This document shows positions 56,670-64,000 of a stretch of 64,000 bases of DNA, piece after piece. Numbering within the stretch: the stretch's first letter is position 1; the number at the start of each line of letters is the position of its first letter. The notes under the pieces are model-generated. The model had not been told where the DNA came from. It made no database searches and worked only from the letters and a program-made list of their open reading frames with translations. Source of the stretch: Tritrichomonas musculus (Eukaryota; Parabasalia; Tritrichomonadida; Tritrichomonadidae); contig JAPFFF010000003.1 in NCBI GenBank assembly GCA_039105265.1, positions 2,542,001-2,606,000 on the forward strand. The letters are read 5' to 3'. The position numbers were made by a program, and so were the translations under genes.

Positions 56670-58964
56670 ATGTCAAAACAAGACAAAAATAATTCATCTG
56701 ATAGCTTTGAATTAGATTTGAGCAATATTGATGATGATACTATATTTGACAGTGAGGTATCTAAACCTGATGATGACGATGAACTAGAGGACCCGATAGA
56801 TTATTTTAGGAACACGTTTCTCAGTACATACAAACTAGAACACCCCAATGATTTAATTAATTTGTTGTATCAAATACAAAACAATGAATATACAGGAAGA
56901 AGTGTGGGAAAGATTCGTGAAATGAAAGTCAAGTTTCGTCGATTTGTTTCATTGATGAATAAAATCAATGCTGGTATTAAAAGTAAAGGCAATCAATTCC
57001 TTAGTTTAAGAGAATACACACAAGATAAAAAAAGTCTTGATATCATTATCAATTACTTCAATATTGTTGTCAACGATGATTTGAATTATAGTTCTGACGG
57101 TTTTCGTTCATCACCCATCAAACCACCGAGAAAGAGTCAAACACCACAAACCAACAAAGGAAGAAGAAAGAGAACAAGCATTCATGAACCAACACTTGAT
57201 ACTAATAAACGAAGAACACCAAGAAGAAAACGCATAACTCCGAGTGATTCTGATGAAAATGACTCGACAATACAATTGCCTAAAGACAGTGAAGATTCAT
57301 TACTTAATATAACATTAAGCGAATCAGATTCTGAGTCATTAATATTGAAAAACGATGATTTATCTGATTCTTTTATTGAACCATCAAAGGAACACAATAA
57401 AAATAATTTTTCAACTAATAAAATGGCAGACGACAACAACAATAATAACGGACCTCTTCAATCATTATATGATGATGAATTAGATGATTGGCACGATGAT
57501 AATGAAGCAGCAACCGAAGCATACAGATATACAAGAACACCTGCAAAACAACCATACAAATATGTTGATAATGAAGAAGAAGCACAAGAAATTAAATCAC
57601 CTTTTGCAAGGAAATACAAAGGATATGCAGAAGATAACAAAGCAGAAGATGAACAACTTGATGAATTAATAAGAAATGCAAGGCGACCTACAAAGAATAC
57701 TCGTGGACGACGTGATAATAAAGATATGCCACATGTTAACTCAACATTAAAGGATTCATTTGACAAGCTTGAAATACCTCGTGTCGGTGGTAATATATCC
57801 TATTACAGAGATAAATTTATTGATATGATTATTAACGGAAACTTCAGAATCAAATACATTCCGAATGCAGCTTGTCGTGATACAGCTATTGAATACTGTA
57901 AGAATTCAGTTGATAAAGACGGTAAACCAAGATATCGTTTATTACCAGAAAATGCCAAAGACCCGTTAGGAAACTCAATAACAGACTTGAACGGTGATAA
58001 AGTTGATGATGTTATTTTAATTGATAGGAACGGTAATCCTTCAATCATTAACGGATACAAGCTTGTATTTGCTTCTCCTTACAAGAAAGTTTGGAAATCT
58101 GTTATTAAAACAAAACAAGAAAGAAAAGAAATGCCGTTCAATAAATGGATTCAATCATTATTTGATAAAGATATCAAGAAAATTGATTGGGATGCTGGTC
58201 AATACAAATTAACAAAGGGAAAAGAAATGCAAGAGCTAGAAAATTATTACGGTCCTATGGGTCTGGGAAAAGCAAGAGTCAGCAAACGTATTACACCAAA
58301 TTCTTATTGGTCATCAATCTTTTCTAAAGTCTGGAAAGTGTATTGGGATGACGAACAATTATTTGTATTATCTCCTTTGAAGAAACTCATCAATTACCTT
58401 GCTGTATCAAATATGTTATTTGCTTATCTCTTTGATGCTCCTTTCAAAGAACTAATTCAAGACAATAAGTTCAATGGAAAGATATTAACATATGAACAAT
58501 GGGCATATTGGAAACAACAGAACAATAAAGAATATGTTTCAGTATTAGGAAAGAATGTTCAATCATATGTTGAGAAGATTATTGATAAAGCTATTGATAT
58601 TACATCAGGAGAATTAAAGGCTGAACCAAGTTATTGGGGTAAACAATTTACTGAATTAATGCATTACATTGATTATGTTGTCTTTGGTGTTGGTTTCAAT
58701 GTTGATGTAAGTAAGCAAGAAGGATATAACAGGTTGAAACGAAATGCAGAAGGAATTAAAGAAGCATCGCCAGAAGATATTAAGAACGTTAAAGATAATT
58801 TCATTAAACGAATCACTGCAGCAATAGAAAGAGATATATATCCAAATTGTGGATACACAGCATTCAAAGCACAACTCAAAGAAAGCAAATTGCAGAACAA
58901 AAATAAATATGATAATTTTGCTGTAAATCTTAAACCATTACATCAAAGAATGAATAATGAATAA
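56670..58964 (+). CDS. Large conserved lineage-A protein, full length (764 aa)
   Basis: Complete version of the protein seen partly at 2-1672. Acidic N-terminus, a helical region (~50-140), a basic Ser/Pro-rich stretch with nuclear-localisation-like KGRRKRTS and KRRTPRRKR (~165-195), an acidic Ser-rich linker, an Asn/Asp-rich segment, then the conserved C-terminal domain (~395-764) with DLNGDKVDDVILIDRNGNPS. The final domain is ~97% identical between copies, while the linker has more changes. Function unknown; a scaffold, core or terminal-protein-like role would all fit the location between fibre and capsid genes. Confidence 0.8.
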   Translation: MSKQDKNNSSDSFELDLSNIDDDTIFDSEVSKPDDDDELEDPIDYFRNTFLSTYKLEHPNDLINLLYQIQNNEYTGRSVGKIREMKVKFRRFVSLMNKINAGIKSKGNQFLSLREYTQDKKSLDIIINYFNIVVNDDLNYSSDGFRSSPIKPPRKSQTPQTNKGRRKRTSIHEPTLDTNKRRTPRRKRITPSDSDENDSTIQLPKDSEDSLLNITLSESDSESLILKNDDLSDSFIEPSKEHNKNNFSTNKMADDNNNNNGPLQSLYDDELDDWHDDNEAATEAYRYTRTPAKQPYKYVDNEEEAQEIKSPFARKYKGYAEDNKAEDEQLDELIRNARRPTKNTRGRRDNKDMPHVNSTLKDSFDKLEIPRVGGNISYYRDKFIDMIINGNFRIKYIPNAACRDTAIEYCKNSVDKDGKPRYRLLPENAKDPLGNSITDLNGDKVDDVILIDRNGNPSIINGYKLVFASPYKKVWKSVIKTKQERKEMPFNKWIQSLFDKDIKKIDWDAGQYKLTKGKEMQELENYYGPMGLGKARVSKRITPNSYWSSIFSKVWKVYWDDEQLFVLSPLKKLINYLAVSNMLFAYLFDAPFKELIQDNKFNGKILTYEQWAYWKQQNNKEYVSVLGKNVQSYVEKIIDKAIDITSGELKAEPSYWGKQFTELMHYIDYVVFGVGFNVDVSKQEGYNRLKRNAEGIKEASPEDIKNVKDNFIKRITAAIERDIYPNCGYTAFKAQLKESKLQNKNKYDNFAVNLKPLHQRMNNE

Positions 58965-60083
58965 TTAATTTAAATCAAAACCTCCATTATTGTTATTATT
59001 ATTATTATTATTTTTGTCATTTGGGTCTGAAACGATTCTAAAACTAAAACGTTTTGTTGATTGTGGTTGTTTCTTCTGGTCTTGCTGATTATCAAGTGAA
59101 GTTGACAAGTCTTCAAAAGTATCATTATTTATGTTTTGTTGTCGTTCAGAATAATTTGATGACTTATTAGGATTTGGTGTTTCAAAATAAAAGCCTTGTG
59201 ATTGATTTTGATTTCCTACATGCCAATCGTCTTCAATTTCCATAGGTTCATAGCTTGTTGGATAATTTGGTTTTTTACTTATGGCTGATGCTGAAAAATG
59301 AACTTTGTTATCATTTTCTTTTGATTTATGCTTTCTTGGTGGATTGGGAGTTAATGATTTAATATTTTCTGTTGTTTCATTTTCTGTTGTTTCGTTATCA
59401 GGTTTTATATTTGGTTTGAATATAGGATATTCAGTGAATATAGTATCATTTCGAAAACCTAAATGTGTAGGTTTCTTCGGTTTATAATTCGTATTTTGAT
59501 TTAAATCGTTCATTGTTTGTATTCTAATATCATTGGTGTCAGAACCTGGTTCTGTGTTATCAATGAAATCAATTATCGGTATTAAGTTTGGATTATCATA
59601 AACGGTAAATGATATATATGTTTTATTTGCATTAGGATTATAGCCTATATCAGCTGCAGTTATTATATTATTAAATGCATTCATGAATACCTCATAAGTA
59701 AAAGCGAAATTTACTCTATTAAAATAAGCTTCACCATCATATTCTACATAATAATTTGTTATATCTTTAGGTGTGTTATCATTTAATAATACAAATACAG
59801 GTTCTTGAAATCCTGGTAGTATCTTTCGTATAAATATGTATGACGGACTATAAATTCCATCACCAATTAAATATAACATCCATGCAGGTCTAGTCGTTAA
59901 TGTTGTACCTTTATAAATACTTTGAACTTGCCTCGGAAATGTAAAAGTTGATGGAAAAATATAAATTGACCTTGATTCAGTAGTCGTAATCATAGCAAAT
60001 GCAATCGGTGCTACACCATTAATTTTATAATTGCTCATATCAGCCAATTGATTCGGATTTAAATAAAATACATGAGAATCCAT
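58965..60083 (-). CDS. Candidate virion protein of lineage A (372 aa), second copy
   Basis: About 97% identical to 1673-2791, with the same poly-Asn tail from an ATT microsatellite; about eleven residue differences, mostly in the disordered half. The conserved N-terminal beta-rich part argues for selection before or between the two insertions. Confidence 0.75.
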   Translation of the reverse strand: MDSHVFYLNPNQLADMSNYKINGVAPIAFAMITTTESRSIYIFPSTFTFPRQVQSIYKGTTLTTRPAWMLYLIGDGIYSPSYIFIRKILPGFQEPVFVLLNDNTPKDITNYYVEYDGEAYFNRVNFAFTYEVFMNAFNNIITAADIGYNPNANKTYISFTVYDNPNLIPIIDFIDNTEPGSDTNDIRIQTMNDLNQNTNYKPKKPTHLGFRNDTIFTEYPIFKPNIKPDNETTENETTENIKSLTPNPPRKHKSKENDNKVHFSASAISKKPNYPTSYEPMEIEDDWHVGNQNQSQGFYFETPNPNKSSNYSERQQNINNDTFEDLSTSLDNQQDQKKQPQSTKRFSFRIVSDPNDKNNNNNNNNNGGFDLN

Positions 60084-60095
60084 TTTGAATAGTCA

Positions 60096-60446
60096 TTAAT
60101 AAATCAAAAGACAACTGAATATAAATGATTCAGGTTCAATAACGTTTCCTTTCATGTCTGTGAACCATAAATGATACTCTTTTTTTGTGTTGTTCAGACA
60201 TTCATATTTTCGATATTTCGTTTGTCGTCTGTTAGCTAGCATAATGAAATGGTCGCAGAAAGGCATGAATTCAACTATATCTGAATGAACCATCAAATCA
60301 CCGACAATATGTTGATTGACAACAGCACCACAATACTGAACAACAATGTACTTCTTGTTGCGACTATAAACGAAATCATCAGGAAGATTAAAATCTTTTG
60401 ATTGTGTGTGATAGTATCGTTTTGTTGTGTTTTGTTTAGCTTTCAT
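60096..60446 (-). CDS. Small conserved lineage-A protein (116 aa), second copy
   Basis: Differs from 2804-3154 at about four residues, mainly at the N-terminus (MKAKQNTTKRYYHTQ). It overlaps the integrase gene end by 11 bases, as in A1. Confidence 0.75.
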   Translation of the reverse strand: MKAKQNTTKRYYHTQSKDFNLPDDFVYSRNKKYIVVQYCGAVVNQHIVGDLMVHSDIVEFMPFCDHFIMLANRRQTKYRKYECLNNTKKEYHLWFTDMKGNVIEPESFIFSCLLIY

Positions 60447-61515
60447 TTTGCGTTTTATAAGTCAAAAAGAATACTTTATAATCATCATTCAAAGCATCTA
60501 TTGATGAACAAACATATTTTGTGTACATGATTGGAACTGTTATTATTGTTTTATTCTTTCGTGTTTTGTTAGTTTGACGTAAAGGATTTAATAGTTTACA
60601 TTTAACGTTTCCAGACTCATAGCAAATGAATTCAGCGAGTTCATTAAATACTCTTCTTCGCTTTTCATGTTTCTTTTCTGTTTTTCCGTAATCGGTGTGA
60701 ACAAGTATTATATTTTTGGGCTTGTATGACAGAAGACCTTTAAATCGTTGTTTTTGTTGAATCTCTTTCAATTGCATTGATTTGGCTCTTATGTACTGCC
60801 ATTCAAAGTCGCGGTCATCTTGCATCTGTTGAGGTGTTAGATAAATGTATTTTGATTGTCGTTTGTCAAGGTATTCATCAGTTTCTTCGTCAAATGATGT
60901 GTATAAAGGATTCAATAAACGAAGAGATGAATGAGGTGTGTTATTGTACCATGCAACCGTTTGTTGTATCAATACATTATTTGTCATTCGTTGTTGTGAT
61001 TGACCGAAAGCATTTCGTAATGTTCTGATTACTGCATCGACACATTTATGTGCATTCGTGAAAGGTGAATCATCAATGATTAACTTTATTTTGTTTGGTG
61101 CTTTGAATTTAATTGTGTGTTTGTCTAATTGATATCTTTGCTCTTCACCGTTGCAATAACTTTTGAATGCATTTGATATAAAAGCCTTTTCACCATCACA
61201 TTTAATTGTTTCAATTCTGATATTTCTTTTATTGACTAGTTTATCAATTACTTTGATTACATAATACTCAGACTTGTAATCAATTGGTTCAACAATTAGG
61301 TATTTGGTGTTTACATTGATTATTACTAAATAAGCTTTATTTAATGCAAACATTATATCCATTTCCCAACAATGAGGCTCAAATGAGAAGTCAGGTTTTG
61401 ATAGTTTCTTTACTGTTTTCAATTGGTAATCTGGTATGTATGGCTCGGTTTTAATGTTTGTGTCTTTGATGTATTTGTATTTAGATTTGAAAGGATAGTT
61501 GATTGATTCATTCAT
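60436..61515 (-). CDS. Maverick rve-family integrase, second copy
   Basis: 359 residues, about 98% identical to 3144-4223 (roughly six differences seen). The same catalytic-core landmarks are present: WEMDIMF, ETIKCDGEKAF, HKCVDAVIRTLRNAFG. I start at the ATG at 61515 because the copy in A1 starts there and the leader GCTTTATTTTTGCGATTCAA is shared. This strong conservation contrasts with the capsid gene next door. Confidence 0.9.
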   Translation of the reverse strand: MNESINYPFKSKYKYIKDTNIKTEPYIPDYQLKTVKKLSKPDFSFEPHCWEMDIMFALNKAYLVIINVNTKYLIVEPIDYKSEYYVIKVIDKLVNKRNIRIETIKCDGEKAFISNAFKSYCNGEEQRYQLDKHTIKFKAPNKIKLIIDDSPFTNAHKCVDAVIRTLRNAFGQSQQRMTNNVLIQQTVAWYNNTPHSSLRLLNPLYTSFDEETDEYLDKRQSKYIYLTPQQMQDDRDFEWQYIRAKSMQLKEIQQKQRFKGLLSYKPKNIILVHTDYGKTEKKHEKRRRVFNELAEFICYESGNVKCKLLNPLRQTNKTRKNKTIITVPIMYTKYVCSSIDALNDDYKVFFLTYKTQNES

Positions 61516-61603
61516 TTGAATCGCAAAAATAAAGCATTCATTAATGAAGGAACTCTGTTCCCTTTTGCAAAGCAAAATGATTATTTAATGAAAATCAATT
61601 TGT

Positions 61604-63469
61604 TTATTCATTTGCTTGACTTCCTTGTGGTGTTCCGTCATCAACATATTCTAAACCGTCCAAAGAAAGTTTAAAATATGTGTCGCGACACAAACATAAC
61701 TGAACTGGTGGCGGATGTACCGTACCTTCTTCATTGACATTATAATATGTATCATTCTTTCCTGTATGAATTGGTTGACCATTGATTTGAATTTGAACGT
61801 TTCCAAATCCCCCGTCAAGACCGTCATAACAATATCCTGCACTCGCTCGTTCAGTTTGAATATTGAAAACAAATGATGTTGCATCACTTAATGTATTCTT
61901 GTATCTTGTTCCTTCTGAGTTGTTCTTTGGCATTGTGAAACTGTCTTCAAACTCTTTTGTGCATTGTAATGTAATGGCATCAAGGTCTCCAGCTGTTAAT
62001 TGATTCTCAAAGAATCTTGCACCGATTGTGTCAACGTTTTCATCTGGAAAGTTCTTGCCGCCAATGTTGAGATAACAGTTTTGATAAACTGGATTTTCAA
62101 ATACAGTCAAATCATTATGATGTTTTGGAAACAGTACAGACATCGTGGTCACGTTAATCAATGGAATGTTTAAAGTTGATTTGATTCCGTTTTGAGCTGC
62201 AGCAATAGGGAACGCATGATAATCAACCTTTTGTGATGGAATGATGATACCTTCTCGAAGAATGTCTTCAATTCCTTGTCTTGTTGCTTCACAAACACCG
62301 TAGCCCTGCATATTAGATTTGCAAAGTGTGATTGTCATTTGATTGCATGTTAATACAGCCTTTTGTGATTCATATTTCTTCATTATTGGTGTTTCTTCAA
62401 CGATTTCAATTGTATAATAGTCTAACATATCTTTAACTCCTTTATTTTCATTATCTGGGTTGTGTCTTGCAATCTCTCTCAAGTCAGCAGTTCGTTTAAT
62501 ACCAAATCTTTCATATTCTTCATCTGTGAAATCAAATTCAAGCTCAATAGGTTCCGAATTAATTGGTGTGTGTTCATCACAAATATTATATTTGAATTTG
62601 ATTGATTTATCAAGAACACCAGGTATCAATGCTTCATTTCCAATTTGTGTGAACTGTCTCTTAAGTTTTCCTTTAGCTTTCAATTCACGTAATTGCTCAA
62701 GTTGTTTCATTGATATCTTGTCATCATCTTCGAGGAATGCTTTTGTTTCAGCAACTGTGTAAGGGTCTAATACTGCCCAAACAAGACCAGCGGGGCTAAC
62801 TTGAAAACGAATAGCTAAATCACCAATGATTCCGTTAGGGAATAAATCAAATGCTTGTAATGCGAGCAAGTCATCAAAAGGTATATTCAAATCAAATTCA
62901 CACTCAGCTCTTCCATTATCTTTGAAAGAATTAAGATTAACATAAACTCCTGCATGTGTTTGTGAATAGTTGCTAATGTTTTCCCATAATGAGTGAACGA
63001 ATCGACGTCTTTTCTTTTCTGTTTCAGGTTTGAGAACTGAATACAGGAATCCTTCACGAATTGATTCATTCTGTTGATATCCGACATTGACATTATTATG
63101 TAGAATCTCTAACCTGTCAAACAATTGATTTGATGATTTGAAACCAACAAATAATTTATAAAGATTTTCAGGGTCTTCAATCGCTTTAAGCTTTGCAATG
63201 TCTGTGCTTAATTGAAGATTCAATTTGACGTGAAATGTTAAGAAACCTTTATCAATATCACTGATGAAGTGGTCAGGATGTGTTAAACTGATTTGTGAAT
63301 ACTGTCCTTGATGAAATGGAGCAGGTTGGTCATGACAATCAACTGTCCTAAATGAAAATGAACGTGTTCCGTCATTTACGTTAATAATGTTGCGCATTTC
63401 CTTGAACGCACCCAATACATTTCCTGTTTCGATTTGATAATTATGAGCTCTATCGTTTCTGTATAACAT
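61604..63469 (-). CDS. Maverick major capsid protein, double jelly-roll, second copy (diverged)
   Basis: 621 residues. The two jelly-roll halves match 4311-6254 at roughly 80-85% by eye (FRTVDCHDQPAPFHQGQYSQ and GGKNFPDENV unchanged). The segment between them, about residues 285-385 (from LIPGVLDK to NQMTITLCKS), shares almost nothing with A1's except a loose EFDFTDEEYERFGI / IFSFTDDEFTELGI stretch. So the insert is a fast-evolving or exchanged, probably surface-exposed, domain. Divergent promoter arrangement with the 63524 gene is kept. Confidence 0.9.
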   Translation of the reverse strand: MLYRNDRAHNYQIETGNVLGAFKEMRNIINVNDGTRSFSFRTVDCHDQPAPFHQGQYSQISLTHPDHFISDIDKGFLTFHVKLNLQLSTDIAKLKAIEDPENLYKLFVGFKSSNQLFDRLEILHNNVNVGYQQNESIREGFLYSVLKPETEKKRRRFVHSLWENISNYSQTHAGVYVNLNSFKDNGRAECEFDLNIPFDDLLALQAFDLFPNGIIGDLAIRFQVSPAGLVWAVLDPYTVAETKAFLEDDDKISMKQLEQLRELKAKGKLKRQFTQIGNEALIPGVLDKSIKFKYNICDEHTPINSEPIELEFDFTDEEYERFGIKRTADLREIARHNPDNENKGVKDMLDYYTIEIVEETPIMKKYESQKAVLTCNQMTITLCKSNMQGYGVCEATRQGIEDILREGIIIPSQKVDYHAFPIAAAQNGIKSTLNIPLINVTTMSVLFPKHHNDLTVFENPVYQNCYLNIGGKNFPDENVDTIGARFFENQLTAGDLDAITLQCTKEFEDSFTMPKNNSEGTRYKNTLSDATSFVFNIQTERASAGYCYDGLDGGFGNVQIQINGQPIHTGKNDTYYNVNEEGTVHPPPVQLCLCRDTYFKLSLDGLEYVDDGTPQGSQANE

Positions 63470-63523
63470 TTATGATTTAATAAAAAGAATCAATATATTA
63501 TCTCTTTTATTTACTCTTAAAAT

Positions 63524-63778
63524 ATGGGTATAGGTATATTCAACAAGATAAAGAACGGTTTTAGAAAACTAGCCAACAAAGTCAAAGACACAGCACAAAA
63601 AGTCGTTGAAAAGCTTCCTCAAGTCGTTAACGTTGGAAGGCAAATCATTGATAAAGTTAAACCGATTACTGGTCTCATTCCTGGTGTTGGTCAGGTAGTT
63701 GATTTCGTTGATAGAGGTCTCAGTTATGCTGATACAGCTGGTAAAGTTGGTAAATCAATTTTAGATAAAGTTGGGTAA
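63524..63778 (+). CDS. Small amphipathic Gly/Lys-rich protein (84 aa), second copy
   Basis: GIFNKIKNGFRKLANKVKDT, then ITGLIPGVGQVVDFVDRGL. Same length and layout as 6304-6558 but only about 60% identical, while the next gene is again nearly unchanged. It therefore marks the right edge of the diverged capsid block. Confidence 0.75.
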   Translation: MGIGIFNKIKNGFRKLANKVKDTAQKVVEKLPQVVNVGRQIIDKVKPITGLIPGVGQVVDFVDRGLSYADTAGKVGKSILDKVG

Positions 63779-63808
63779 ATATAATGAAACGTTTTAAATT
63801 GAATACAA

Positions 63809-64000
63809 ATGAATGAAAACATTAATGAACTTAAAGTAATAAACGAAAACATTAATGAATCAAAAGTGTTTAAATCAGTTGAAGAGTTCAATTTGTTCTA
63901 TCAAAAGAATATCGAGCAAATGAAATCACAAACGACAAACTATTTGAACAAGATTTATAAAATCATCACTAATGACGGCAATGAGTACAAAATCACTAAA
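63809..64000 (+). CDS. Coiled-coil protein of lineage A, start only (cut by window edge)
   Basis: 64 codons visible, starting MNENINELKVINENINESKV; nearly identical to the start of 6595-7071. The rest lies beyond the window. Confidence 0.7.
   Translation, partial: MNENINELKVINENINESKVFKSVEEFNLFYQKNIEQMKSQTTNYLNKIYKIITNDGNEYKITK

Larger units (their letters stand above)
44161..64000 (+). mobile_element. Maverick/Polinton, lineage A, copy A2 (left end to window edge)
   Basis: The left end is set at 44161 (5'-AGAACTTTC) by the inverted match to A1's right end; the adjacent six bases outside are AAAAAT. The gene set is complete for a Maverick: ATPase, polymerase, integrase, major capsid, KilA-N, fibre-like and small genes. 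From the offset to A1 (57292 bases) its right end is expected near 65035, giving about 20.9 kb. It looks nearly whole, with a small number of interruptions. Same orientation as A1; most shared genes are 96-98% identical, so it is a young fossil. Confidence 0.88.

Overview
The window looks like nuclear DNA of a trichomonad parabasalid (Trichomonas or Tritrichomonas type). This is an inference from three things: very AT-rich spacer DNA, intron-free genes read with the standard code, and ~20-kb Maverick/Polinton elements of several lineages packed around a single host-type gene, an alpha/beta hydrolase of the trichomonad clan SC serine hydrolase kind. No rRNA gene, confident tRNA gene or CRISPR array was seen.

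Layout. (1) 1-7743: right-hand part of a lineage-A Maverick (copy A1); its left part lies before the window. (2) 7744-about 26500: a second, clearly different Maverick lineage (B), with capsid protein, a nearly 2000-residue fibre-like protein, a jelly-roll candidate, a basic-zipper-like protein, KilA-N protein and protein-primed DNA polymerase. No integrase or packaging ATPase is visible in it. (3) About 26880-28950: a fragment of a third lineage (C) with only the C-terminal part of a polymerase and three small genes. (4) 28950-44000: host-type, very AT-rich DNA with one gene (35891-37069) and at least seven inverted-repeat DNA elements without coding capacity. These include a mariner-like 33-bp-TIR element, a cluster in which two long-TIR elements sit between the arms of a third, a near-perfect palindrome with ~590-bp arms, and a TTAA-flanked MITE. 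(5) 44161-64000: a second lineage-A Maverick (A2), same orientation as A1, running off the right edge; by comparison with A1 it should end near 65.0 kb, giving about 20.9 kb.

How the Maverick genes fit together. A2 reads from its left terminal repeat: small gene inside the repeat, A32-like packaging ATPase, small membrane protein, conserved capsid-region protein, HNH nuclease, the DNA polymerase region, KilA-N protein, fibre-like proteins, a large acidic/basic protein, a virion-protein candidate, rve-type integrase, double-jelly-roll major capsid protein and a small amphipathic protein. This is a full virus-like set: replication, integration, packaging, capsid and attachment. All three lineages are treated here as fossils. 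A2 looks nearly whole with a small number of interruptions; B is incomplete; C is a fragment. A1 and A2 differ by only a few percent in most genes, so they are young copies.

Most striking: the capsid gene and its small neighbour form a strongly diverged block inside otherwise nearly identical A copies, with a hypervariable ~100-residue insert. GATC is almost absent from lineage A but frequent in lineage B. A T-rich motif sits just upstream of many start codons in all lineages. An 845-bp gene-free stretch of B is full of palindromes.
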